DNA of 64,000 nt, taken from Sabethes cyaneus. Its lineage: Eukaryota > Arthropoda > Insecta > Diptera > Culicidae. The notes under the pieces were generated by a model. The model was not told the origin of the DNA and searched no databases. It was given only the letters and a program-made list of their open reading frames with translations. Below, in pieces: positions 10,838 through 20,559 of this stretch (its first letter is position 1; every line of letters begins with the position of its first letter). Location: NCBI RefSeq assembly GCF_943734655.1, contig NC_071354.1:69895544-69959543 (forward strand), in the 5' to 3' direction. A program made the position numbers and the translations under genes.

Positions 10838-12142
10838 TTGGTAAACGGCTAGATAATGCGGAATATAGACCCCATAGTGGTCGTTAGCCTCTTATCCAGC
10901 AACTCCGATCCCGACCTCCTCGTGGTACCAGCCGGAATACGAGCAACCTTAGCGGAGATCGGGTAACCAACCCCGGTGGAAACTAAGGTCGTATACTAAC
11001 CGGAAAGGAGGTAGTGAGTCTCGGCACTATAAGATGGCAGCCCCATCACGAGACTCGGTTGTGTTGCCCCAGTACGGCTACACACCTAAACAACACAAAC
11101 TAACAACATTCAAGCACATTCGGAGCGGAATATTCGGCATCGACCTAGGCGACGAAATAAGGACGACGAATGGAGACTCGGGACTTGGAACTGCAGATCG
11201 CTAAATTTCGCAGGTTGCGAGCGGGTGCTGATTGAACAGCTGGAACCCCGCAAACTCGGCATCGTAGCTCTGCAGGAAATCTGTCGCAAAGGAGAGAAGG
11301 TATGGAAGATACGTGGCGGAAAGGCCCAGTTTTACCAGAGCGGTGGCGCTACCAACGAACTGGGAACGGGCTTTGTAGTGCTGGGCGGAATGCAGGATCG
11401 CGTGATAGATTGGAGGGCGATCAACGAGAGAATGTGTGTATTGAGGATAAAGGGCCGTTTCTTCAATTATAGCATCATTAACGTGCACTGCCCGCACGAA
11501 GGTAGACCCGACGATGAGAAAGAAGCGTTCTACGCGAGGCTGGAGGCTACGTACGAAGGAGATCCAGCGGCACATCCAAGCGGGAAATCGGGCCTACTTT
11601 GCCCTTCGTAAAACGCTGCGATCAGGAAGCATACGCCGCCGCACGAAGCTAACAATGTACAAAACCATTATTAGACCGGTAGTTCTTTATGGACTTGAAG
11701 CCGTGACGCTGCTTACGGAGGACATACGCGCCCTTGCCGTGTTTGAGCGGAAAGTGCTGCGGACGATATTTGGCGGAGTACAAACTGAAAGCGGAGAGTG
11801 GCGGAGGCGTATGAATCAGGAGCTACAGGCACTGCTTGGGGAGACTCCCATCGTACATCTAGCGAAAGTTAGCAGGCTACGGTGGGCCGGACACGTCGTA
11901 AGGATGCCGGACGACAGTGCGACGAAAACGGTCCTCTTCAACAACCCCACCGGCACCAGGAACAGGGGGGCCCAACGTGCACGATGGCTCGACCAGGTCG
12001 AAAGCGATTTGCGACTTCTGAGACGACTAGGAAATTGGCGACGAGTGGCCCAAGACCGAGTTGAATGGAGACGAGTGCTTGAAACAGCACGAGCCACCCC
12101 GGCTCTATGCTGCTGAAGAAGAAGAAGAAGAAGAAGAAGAAG
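10838..12142 (+). mobile_element. RTE-like LINE copy A, internally deleted
   Basis: The 5' untranslated part (10838-11190) matches the inverted start of copy C (43740-43950). An APE-type endonuclease N-terminus follows, with the ALQEICRKGEK catalytic-Glu motif (11225-11555). The copy then jumps directly to the C-terminal region after the RT (QRHIQAGNRAYF onward, 11560-12115), ending in RARWLDQVESDLR. All of the central endonuclease, linker and RT is missing. The 3' tail is (GAA)n at 12114-12142, whereas other copies end in AAGT repeats. Variable simple-repeat tails are a hallmark of the RTE clade. Confidence 0.85.
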
Positions 12143-12147
12143 ATGCT

Positions 12148-13022
12148 GTGGAGCAAGGAGTGGTTGGATGGCTTTATTTGCCCTAGTGTAGAAAAGGTCA
12201 TCGACTTGAGTGCAAAAACCATCGAGATATTACATTGCTCAGTTGATGCTCTCCCGAATCCTGGTTTGAAGACTGAGACCGTTAGCGAAGTCCTTCTTCG
12301 GCGAATACCAAGCTGGTTTTCGAGAGCGTTACTCCACGACGGATCAGAGTTTTACCCTGCGTCAGGTACTAGACAAGTTCCGGGAGTACAACTTGTAGAC
12401 TCATCATTTGTTTGAGGATTTTAAGGCGGCGTTCGATTCCGTCAAACGAAACGAAAAATTGCCTTCGAAGGTGTAATACTATCATCACGGAATCTCACAT
12501 GCTTGTTGGTTTTTCGGATGTCCTCGATATCATCGTAATCAACCGTAGAGCAGTGGAAGAGACCTTTAGGCCTTTTAAATTGGAAGCAGCGAGAGAGGAA
12601 CTTATCATTAACACCGGTAAAACAAAATACATGGTTGCTGCCAGAGAACATGTGAGTTCAACTGCTGTTAGTGCTGAGGTGGAGCTGAATGGGGAACGAT
12701 ATAGTGAGTAGTGGAGGAATTCATATACATATCTTAGTACGCTCGTGATAGAAGACGGCGATGTAAGCCGCGAAGGAAAACGATAAATTTCAGTTGTGAA
12801 TCTGGCTTTCTATGGATTAGCTGAAGTCCCATAGTTTGCAAATTCGCACAAAACTGGCGCTCTACATAACAAGAATTCTCCCACTGGCTCTTTACGGACA
12901 TGAATCATGGGCGCCTAAGGGAGCTGATCGACTAATACTTGGGGTTTTAAGCGTAAAATTCTGCGATTTATACTTGGTGGCAAAATGGAAAATGGAGTAT
13001 GGTGTAGGCAGTACAATTTGAC
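12148..13022 (+). pseudogene. RTE-like LINE family 2, RT and C-terminal remnants
   Basis: The stop-broken reading includes YQAGFRERYSTTDQSFTLRQ, FKAAFDSVKRNE (first catalytic Asp), SDVLDIIVINRRAVEE in place of the FADD box, NTGKTKYMVAAREH, and RTKLALYITRILPLALYGHE. The order fits an RTE RT plus C-terminal region but differs from copies A-F, so this is a second family. It is abutted by copy A's tail on the left and copy B on the right. Confidence 0.7.
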
Positions 13023-13025
13023 GCG

Positions 13026-13905
13026 CTATGGTGGGTTGCTATCCCAGATTTTGTTGCGTCGTATATCCCCAATAGCTAAATAATTCGTTGGGCAGTATCA
13101 GGCGCGCTTTATGGGGCCCCTGCCCTGCTAAAAACGGAGACTAGGGATAGGGATAGGGATAGGGATAGGGTTTCTAATCAATGCGGCGATAACCAAATAT
13201 ATGGTAGGAAGAGGCTCCAGAGAAAGCAACGTTTGCCTCCCATGGACAGTGACTATTGATGATGATGAAATGAAAGTTGATGAGTTCATATATCTGGGAT
13301 CTCTGGTCACCGCCGACAATAATACGAGTAAGGAGATCCAACGACGCACTCAAGCTGGAAATCGAGCCTACTTTTTCCTCTGCAAGATGCTTCGATCTGG
13401 GAGCATGCGCCGTCGCACAAAGCTGACGATGTACAAAACGCTAATCAGATCGGTAGTACTCTACGGACTTGAGACAGTAACTTTGCTTACGGAAGACATA
13501 CGTGCACTAGCCGTATTTGAACGAAAGGTGTTGCGGACTATTTGTTGTGGAGTACAAACGGAAAGTGGAGAGTGACGGAGGTGTATGAATCATGAGCTAC
13601 AGGCACTACTTGGAGAGATTTCCATCCTATACCTGGTGAATATTGGGATATTACGGTGGACCGGCCACGTCGCAAGGATGCCGGACGACTGTGCAGTGAA
13701 ATGCGTTCTCTTCAAGAACCCCACCGTCACCACGAATAGAGGGGCGTAACGTGCTAGATGGCCCGATCAGGTTGAAGCCGACTTGGGTGTCGAGACGCGC
13801 GATGAATTGGCAACGTATAGCCCAGGACCGAGTACAATGGTGAGGAACTCTTTTTACGGCAAGAGCCACCCCGGCTCTCGGCTGCTAAAGTAAGTAAGTA
13901 ATGGT
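13026..13905 (+). mobile_element. RTE-like LINE copy B, 3' half
   Basis: A short RT piece (LLRRISPIAK, then VGQYQARFMGP, 13045-13115) is joined by deletion to the region past the RT (NQIYGRK onward; VDEFIYLGSLVTADNNTSKEIQRR; VVLYGLETVTLLTEDIRALA). Frame breaks lie at about 13575 and 13748. It ends with AAGTAAGTAAGT (13889-13902). A (GGGATA)n tract at 13143-13170 lies where other copies have a single GGATAGGG. Confidence 0.85.
13143..13170 (+). repeat. (GGGATA)n microsatellite within LINE copy B
   Basis: About four and a half 6-bp units. The matching place in copy D (about 28285) has one unit only, so the tract grew inside the element. Confidence 0.85.
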
Positions 13906-14054
13906 GGTAAATTTAAAAAGTGTTTTTTAAATGGGAAAACTTTTATGAAGTAACTGTTGTGCTATTCCTTATGGTTTCGGTGCTATTATTTATGGTTCAC
14001 TTCTTTTTAGATCGGTTCCACTATGCGGTCGTACAAACAGGCAATCACCTAGAA

Positions 14055-14168
14055 CAGCGGTTCCCAACCTTTTTTCGTTCGCGAACCCCCTGGCGGAATT
14101 CCCTATACTATTCTACAGCGAACTAAATTTATGGCGAATCCCTGGGCACCCCCATTTGGGAAACGCTG
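14055..14168 (+). mobile_element. hAT-type MITE with 8-bp target duplication
   Basis: A 114-bp element starting CAGCGGTTCCCAACCTT and ending GGGAAACGCTG, flanked on both sides by a perfect ACCTAGAA (14047-14054 and 14169-14176). CAG-type terminal repeats with 8-bp duplications define the hAT superfamily. An inverted relative lies at 47028-47149. It has no coding capacity. Confidence 0.85.
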
Positions 14169-14176
14169 ACCTAGAA

Positions 14177-14770
14177 GAACAACTGGTGAAGGTGCTGGCG
14201 AAAGACATCTTTCCGGCGAAGTGGCAACTTCTTGGTCATAATGGATGACGAGACCTACTTGATGTTAGACGGAAACGACTGGCTGGAAACCGGATACTTC
14301 CTCCACCAAGGAGATAAGTCATCGTTTATCAAATAGTTGTCCTGATCCAAGTTTCCGAAGAAGGTCTTTCTGTGGTTGACGACCAGCCAGTAAGGAATGT
14401 CCAATTCGCAGTTCCTTCCTTACGGTTCCGGCTTACGGTAAACGGGAAGATGTACAGTATATCGTGTCTACCGAAAGTTGTCGTCTTCATCGAGAGGTAT
14501 CACCCGAAGGAGCTTGTGGTCTGTTAGTCGGACCTGACCTCAACCTGTTGTGCCAAGAGAGCACTGGAGGAGATAGGCCGACTCAAGATAAACGCTGTAC
14601 CGAAGACCGGCAACCCTTCCGACGACCCGCAGCTGCGACCGATGGCAAATTTTTGGGCGAGCCTCAAAGAGCGGATCTAGTCCAATAATTTCGTAGCCAA
14701 AATGGAGATGAAAATGACCGCCATGGCCATGAAAGAGATCAAGAACGTGCCGACATTCATATTTTTATTG
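14177..14770 (+). pseudogene. Tc1/mariner D37E-type transposase relic
   Basis: Across frameshifts the reading gives VIMDDETYLMLDGNDW (first catalytic Asp), KFPKKVFLWL, VVVFIERYHPKELVV, CWSDLTSTCCAKRALEE (second Asp) and DDPQLRPMANFWASLK. Thirty-seven residues separate the second Asp from the position of the usual Glu, but that residue is Ala here (RPMANFW rather than RPIEKFW). The relic may continue upstream of the hAT MITE at 14055. Confidence 0.7.
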
Positions 14771-17403
14771 GCCATGGCTTAGCTTTCTGCTAAGAAGAAA
14801 AACTTTCTGCTAAGAAAAAAAATGCCGCACCGTTATCCCGCAGAAATGGCGTTTGTTGGGATTTTGGTTGGTAGAAGCCGACGAGGGGCACACCGTTTAA
14901 GGTGATAGGGCCATCCAATGCAGGATCAGATTGCAAAATTAGTTAACAATTTAACGCAGTCAACTGAAGCTAAACTAATCGAGTTTGAAAAACGTGACAA
15001 ACAAAGCGAGCGTTCGAGCGAACTGAACAAATGTTAGTTAACAGGTTCTGCCCGTAACCAATTTGTCCCTGCCACCACGCAAAAATGTGCTTTATTCTCA
15101 AATTGGCTGTTCGTCCGGCTAGCTTCCCGGCCGTTTAGACGGTAGCCGTTTAGACCAGCCGGTCAGCAGTCCGGATCCGGTGGTGCCAGGATCCGGTAGT
15201 TCGCCAGCTTGCTTGTCGGAACGGGTTGTGTGAATTATGACCGCAAAGCCTGGCCACAATTTTGAGTGATGAATTTTATTCGTCCGATGTGATAAAAATA
15301 ATGCATAAAACAGAGATATGTATTTTATCTAGCAACATCCTTCCGTCGCGCCGGGTCACGAACGGCGATGCGGGATGCAGGATGCTATTCCCTGCTTTGA
15401 ACTATTTGGTGACCGAAGCACGATTTGTTTTAATTTGATTATTTTTATTTTTCGTTCATATTTCGAAACCCGAACTTTTCTGTGCAGTTCCAAGTGGTGG
15501 TAGTATATGAATGATTAATGTTTAGAAATGGAACTGTTTGTGGCAATATTTGCATTTCGTACGTTTGCCTATTTACATATTTAATTGGTTATTTCTACAA
15601 ATGTGTTGCCTCCTACGCCAGCTCAAACCAGCATGCTTTGAGCAACTTTGTGTAGAAATTTATTACCAATTCTTCAATTATTGAATCTTTTGATTATTTT
15701 ATTAAGGTAATAATCACACGAGAAAACCAGAACTCCAGATTGCTCCAGTGACACGGTTTCTGCTGTATGCTACAAAGTTCAAACAATAACGTAACATGGT
15801 CCAATTAGCGTTGAACCAACAAGAACGAAAGTCAATTCATCATCGGTGCACGAAGAGATAAGCCAACCAAATTACACAAATGACCCAAATCTGCTATTCC
15901 TAACCGTGTTGTCTTTGTGTCCATACAGCAACACTCGCCTAGGAGGCAGCAGGGTACATTCACTCTGCTGCCGTCGGTAGCATCACCGAAAACCATATTT
16001 ACTTTCAATCAACGATTGAATTATTGATTCAAGAACTAGTCAACCATTTCTAGTGTGCCGCCGGGCACGAGCGCATGACACCCTACCACGTGTCGTTCGT
16101 GTTGTGCTGCTTGATACACCTGACCAAAACAACACTGCGCCGGAGAGCCTTCCGAAGGTCCATTACGTGATACGAAGGGCACATACGCCAATTGTCCAGA
16201 GATGGACCGGCCCGAGCACATCGCTGCAAGGGCCTGAAAACCGGAATGTAAATACATTGGACTCTGTTCGTCAGAGTCATCGTCGAAGAGCAAGCAGAAG
16301 GAAAAACAAGGAAATTGCATTTCAAGCATTAATCAAACAAGAGTGACACATTTTACTTGTGGGCTTATGGTTGTTGTTAGGGCGTAGTGTTCTATCGTCC
16401 TGGCTGCTGCCAGCCACCGGCACCACCTCGACCACCACCAGGAGCGGTGGAACCGTATCTTGCTGAATTCCACTTTTCTCTCCGATTGGAAACCCGATTT
16501 GCACTAGTGACTTTGTTATTTTCTAAACACGTTCGATCAGTGAGTGTTTGTAATCGACTACATCGTACGTTGTTGATGTAGAGTTGAAACGTATGGAAAG
16601 AAAAGCAATGGAAATAAAATTACTAAATGCATGATTCTATGTTATTAGTCTGCTGCTGGCGTACACATAGAGGAACGGGGGTTGTGAGAATAAAACATCA
16701 CAGTTTGTGTAGGATTTTTTTGCCTTGATTTTCTTTATCTACAAGAACATTATGTTGTTGAGCTGCAGTGAAGAGGAAATAGATGGTAATACAAATCTAT
16801 GACAAGTGATCGTTTGCGAAGTACTTCTCTTTCAATGGTTCAAGGGTTCTAGAATAGCACAGAAATCGAGTACTTTTTTGAACTTATAATAAAAGTTTCC
16901 ACCTCCGTTGGTTTTCTTATTAGTTAGAATGAATCAACTAGGTCGCCGTTTCTCGCTATAGTGCCATAAACTGACACTAGTTTGCGAATAATGTGCGTAA
17001 TATAAAACCACTGAAGGGCAAATAAAGGGTATTGTATGGAGGCATAGTGCATTCACTTTCTGCTAAATTGCTTTTGAAAGTAAAAATGTTTGACGCAGTT
17101 CAAGGGCGAGGCGACAACATAAGAAAATATGCAAATGGAAATGCGACCATATGAGAATGAGAATCTACCATAGCTTGAAGCAGTTTGAATTTATCACTCA
17201 CCCAATGCTACATTACATGACGCGGAAGAATTACACAAACGGAACCAACTTTCAAAAGCTAATGATCATTTTTACATACCTACTACTGAGATAAAATGTA
17301 CACTAAGAATAATGCATGCATTACATATTAGCAAAATCTCTTCTTTCTCTTAAAATAGCTGACATGATCGAAATCTAAGATGAACTCCTTTGTCATATAT
17401 ACG
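14771..17403. other. No recognised gene
   Basis: The GC-richer patch at 15100-15240 has local duplications (CCGTTTAGAC twice, GGATCCGGT twice). Short frames on both strands at 16036-16590 overlap each other and show no known domain. A unique regulatory region is possible but cannot be shown. Confidence 0.4.
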
Positions 17404-17571
17404 TAAAACCAAGTATCCACTATAGACTAAAACACGTAGACCGTAGAGAATCTACCATTTGTATATACACTATACGGCATTTCTAGCGGTCTACCGCTCT
17501 ATGTAGAGAAGCAGTAGAGAAGTTTTACGTAGAGCTCTACCACGCACTCTATGAGGTGTAAAGCAAAGCCA

Positions 17572-18044
17572 AGGGGGTCTCTGTAGCCGCAAGGTTACCG
17601 AGTCTGCTTTGCCAAGCGAATGGTCGTGGGTTCGAATCTTAGTAGAATCGGGCCATATGATGTCAAAGTGACTTCAGCATGGGATTATTCTCAGGCCCCT
17701 CATCACCCTTCCTTCATGCTGAATTCCATATTATCCCAACAAGGTTTTTCCTATTGACAGTGCAAACAGGACTTTTATAGTTAAATGCACTGGTTAGCTG
17801 CGCCAGGGATGGCTACAATTGGGGACGGTGCTATCATGTGGAACGAAGTGGGTAAAGTAGAGAAAGCATTGAAGGAAGGGTAAAATCCAATTACAAACAA
17901 GCACGCATAAAATTTAATAAGCATATCGCTCATTCAATAGCGATTATAGCAAAAAGAAATGCAGTGCGGGTCATACAGCAAAACCCGGGCGATATCACAA
18001 TAGATCAATGATACTGGTCGCAGTGATGAGTCCATACAGGAAAA
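17572..18044 (+). mobile_element. tRNA-derived SINE, 473 bp
   Basis: The head resembles a tRNA, with an A-box-like TAGCCGCAAGGTTACCGAG and a B box GGGTTCGAATC at about 17628-17638. It ends in a short A run and is flanked by AAAGCAAAGCCA (17560-17571) and AAAGCGAAGCCA (18045-18056), an 11 of 12 target duplication. It is comparable to Feilai-type mosquito SINEs in its head, but longer. Confidence 0.7.
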
Positions 18045-18215
18045 AAAGCGAAGCCATGCTTAGGTGCTACATTCCGTTACTGAAACTTAACCTTCTGTTT
18101 TTATACAAGTCGTAGAGTATATGTAGAGCTCTACCGGTGGGCTCTATCAGGGTGTATACTTTTCTCTACTTATCTCTACGTGAGATATTTCGTGAGCTCT
18201 ACCAGCAAAACTCTA

Positions 18216-19469
18216 CAGGGAGTTCAATAAGTTCGAATACACTTTAAAAATGTGTTCAAAAAATGAAAATACAAGATATTATTTTCTGAGTCAATTTGTA
18301 TTGAAGCAGTGTTTATTGAGAACTTTTACGATATATTTGGTGGAAGCACCCCCCTTTGCGTTCTGACGAGCTTGAGACGTTTCTCAAAAGAATCACTCGC
18401 GGCACACACCTGGTCCATGGGCATCTCGCCCCAGATCTTGGAAATGAGCTTCTTAAATTGGTCCATAGTGCTGACATTATAGTCGCTCTGCTTGGCCAGC
18501 ATGTACGACCATACGGGGGATTAAGATCCGGGGAGCTGGGAGGCCATAAAGTCTAATCGAGAAAATCAGTCAAATTCTCCCGACACCACGCTTGGACGAT
18601 ATTCGCCTTGTGGGTCGGTGCGCCGTCCTGTTGAAAGACGTAATGTTCTTTCCCGTAGAGGTAACGAAGTGCTGGGACCACAACCTTCTCCAGAATCTCG
18701 GTCTTATTGTACGCGGCGTTGATTTTCACGTTTTTCTCGATAAACACCAGCGGAAGCTTCCCACACTTGGATGCGGCTCCCCAAACCATCACCGACGCGG
18801 CGCTCTGGAACCGCTGGATGTTTATGTGGGACGGGGGGATGCCGGCCAACGTCGGCGCCCACAGCTGATCATTTTGGACATTGTGCAGCTGTTGCAAGAT
18901 GAAGAGTTTCCCATCAGAAAACACGAACTCCTGACTAACGTGCCGTGAAAGTATCAGTTTTGCTCTCTCCAGCCTCTTCTTCGTTGTAGCCTCCGTTACC
19001 CCGCGAACCTTGCGTTTCTTGTACGGCTTGCATTGATCTTTTGCAATGATGGTGTGGGCAGTCCCGATCGACACATCCAGTACAACAGCGGTCTTCCGGA
19101 TCGAGCGGTTTATTTTTCGACAATGGCTGCTGACGTCCTTGCCGAACGTGGCCGCCCGGATCTAGCACGGTCCTTGGCTGAGCCCGTCGCCCGGTGCCGA
19201 CGGATGGTGTTATAGATGAAATTCCGCTTCACCCCGTGGGATTTCTACCGCCGGGTCGCTCACCTTTCGCAAACAACTTTACTACGATGTTGCGGTACTT
19301 CTTCATCGCGCGCGGTAAACAAATAACAAATGACATCAAGTCTACACCTTGCGCGTCGGTTAGCCTATATATAAGGGTAAAGCTGACACCAATACCAATA
19401 CAAAGAATGCACATGATGCGCACTTACACAATGATGAAAAGTTGTATTTCGAACTTATTGAACACCCTG
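18216..19469 (-). mobile_element. Mariner-like transposon, full length, 1254 bp
   Basis: The terminal repeats CAGGGAGTTCAATAAGTTCG and, inverted, CAGGGTGTTCAATAAGTTCG are flanked by TA on both sides (18214-18215 and 19470-19471). Size, TA duplication and the encoded transposase relic all fit the Tc1/mariner superfamily. Confidence 0.9.
18326..19306 (-). pseudogene. Mariner-like transposase, decayed
   Basis: It starts MKKYRNIVVKLFAKGERPGG and meets an early stop. The longest intact stretch (19074-18553, 173 residues) includes VFSDGKLF (first Asp), SVMVWGAASKCGKLPLVF and YVFQQDGAPTHKANIV (second Asp). A stop then precedes WPPSSPDLNP (third Asp). By my count 32 residues lie between the second and third Asp, counting the stop codon as one. 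The C-terminal part (FEKRLKLVRTQRGVLPPN) is readable in another frame. The catalytic residues survive but the frame is broken in several places, so the element is immobile by itself. Confidence 0.85.
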
Positions 19470-19494
19470 TATAGTAGATACTTGGTTTCAGACT

Positions 19495-20400
19495 CCGCTT
19501 TCAGACTGCGCAAGATTTTCTGGATTAGATTGCCTCCGCAGTCGCAAAGATCCTGGTTTTAATATCAAAGTCATCTGCGAAGCCCAGCAGTTACTTTTCA
19601 TGAAAATCATGCCATGTTGAATAGCATAGCTCGTCGCTCCTGAAACGAGTAGAGTGTTTCCTGAGATGCACAGGAAACACATCACTCAATTCATTATCTG
19701 TCATAGCTGGTCTTTTTTTTTACGAGTAGGGCAATCTGCTGAGCACCTTAGAAGATACGGTACTATCAGACACCTGAGAAGACAACTCAGGGAGTGGGGC
19801 TTGGTATCTCGACCCCTCTTATGGCCTAACCCTACTCGAATCTGTAGTCTTAATTCCCCCTGGCACCACCTTGTCGGTATTACTTCAGGGATGCCATAGC
19901 TGGTCTCGATCGACTATATCGTATGTTGCTGAGAAGTGAATGAAGTTATGCGTGGGCGCGTTGTACTGTCGCCATTTCTGCAAGATCTGTCGGATGGTAA
20001 AAATTTGGCTCGCAGCTGCGCAAGCCCCATGAAGCCCGATTTCCCTACGAAACCTTGTGCTAACGGTGACAGCCAACGCAGCAAGATCATGGAAAGTATC
20101 TTGAAGGCGGCGTTTACCAGCCTCATGCCGCGATAATTGCAGCAGTCAAGCCAATCATCATTTTTATAGATGGAATAAACCACTCCTTCCGATCGCTTTT
20201 CCTTCTCTAAAATCTTAGAAATAACCCAACGTAGAGCCGTAACGCCGTTCAGCATTTCTCAGCCAGGTTCATAATGCTTTGCTGGTAGGCAGTCCTTACG
20301 GCTACGGAAGGCGGCTATGTTGATCTTCGGCAGTCTGATTTCGCATATGCCTTTTTGGAGGTCAGGTGCTGGGTCATTACAATTTTTCTTGGGCACTCTT
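19495..20400 (-). pseudogene. RTE-like LINE copy G, RT region
   Basis: Reading from 20400 down: NIAAFRSRKDCLPAKHYE, CCNYRGMRLVNAAFKILS, a GFVGKSGFMGLAQLRAKF stretch, then YDIVDRDQLW (19915) and, beyond a SINE-like insert, QIMN and LLGFADDFDI (FADD catalytic box near 19580). It is related to copies C and D but more diverged. The ends are not defined. Confidence 0.7.
19714..19894 (-). mobile_element. SINE-like retroposed insert, 181 bp
   Basis: Begins on the plus strand with a T run (a poly(A) tail on the minus strand) and is flanked by a perfect 12-bp duplication, CATAGCTGGTCT, at 19702-19713 and 19895-19906. Removing it rejoins the RT reading DQL-QIMN. A B-box-like GATTCGAGTAG is present but weak, so its polymerase III origin is unproven. 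Confidence 0.75.
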
Positions 20401-20439
20401 AGGTTAGCATCCGTTCCGGCTCCGTGTCCGCTTTAGAGG

Positions 20440-20545
20440 AAAACTTACGGGTGCATCACGCGAAATTTATCGTTCATCGAACGTTTTGGTAAATGCGCTG
20501 TGTAGCATGTTATGCCGTCTTGTTGAAACCACACAATTAGATTCC
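20440..20545 (-). pseudogene. Possible mariner transposase scrap
   Basis: Reads VWFQQDGITCYTAHLPKR, resembling the second-Asp block of mariner transposases. The flanking sequence does not support further similarity. Confidence 0.3.
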
Positions 20546-20559
20546 TTCCAGCGTGCCAT

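Larger units (their letters stand above)
17404..19490. mobile_element. Composite inverted-repeat element split by a SINE and a mariner
   Basis: AAAACCAAGTATCCACTATA at 17405-17424 faces its near-inverse at 19471-19490 (18 of 20). Internal GTAGAGCTCTACC-type palindromes occur at 17530-17545 and 18120-18140. Removing the SINE (17572-18044) and the mariner (18216-19469) leaves a palindrome-rich element of about 360 bp, so it is probably an older MITE. Confidence 0.45.

Noticed and set aside
13143..13170. Interstitial telomere repeat
   Set aside because: The unit is GGGATA, not TTAGG or TTAGGG, and it lies within LINE coding sequence. Dipterans also lack canonical telomere repeats.
17572..17645. 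Possible functional tRNA gene
   Set aside because: It has A- and B-box-like sequences, but the body continues for 400 bp to an A-rich tail and the whole is flanked by target duplications, so it is a SINE.
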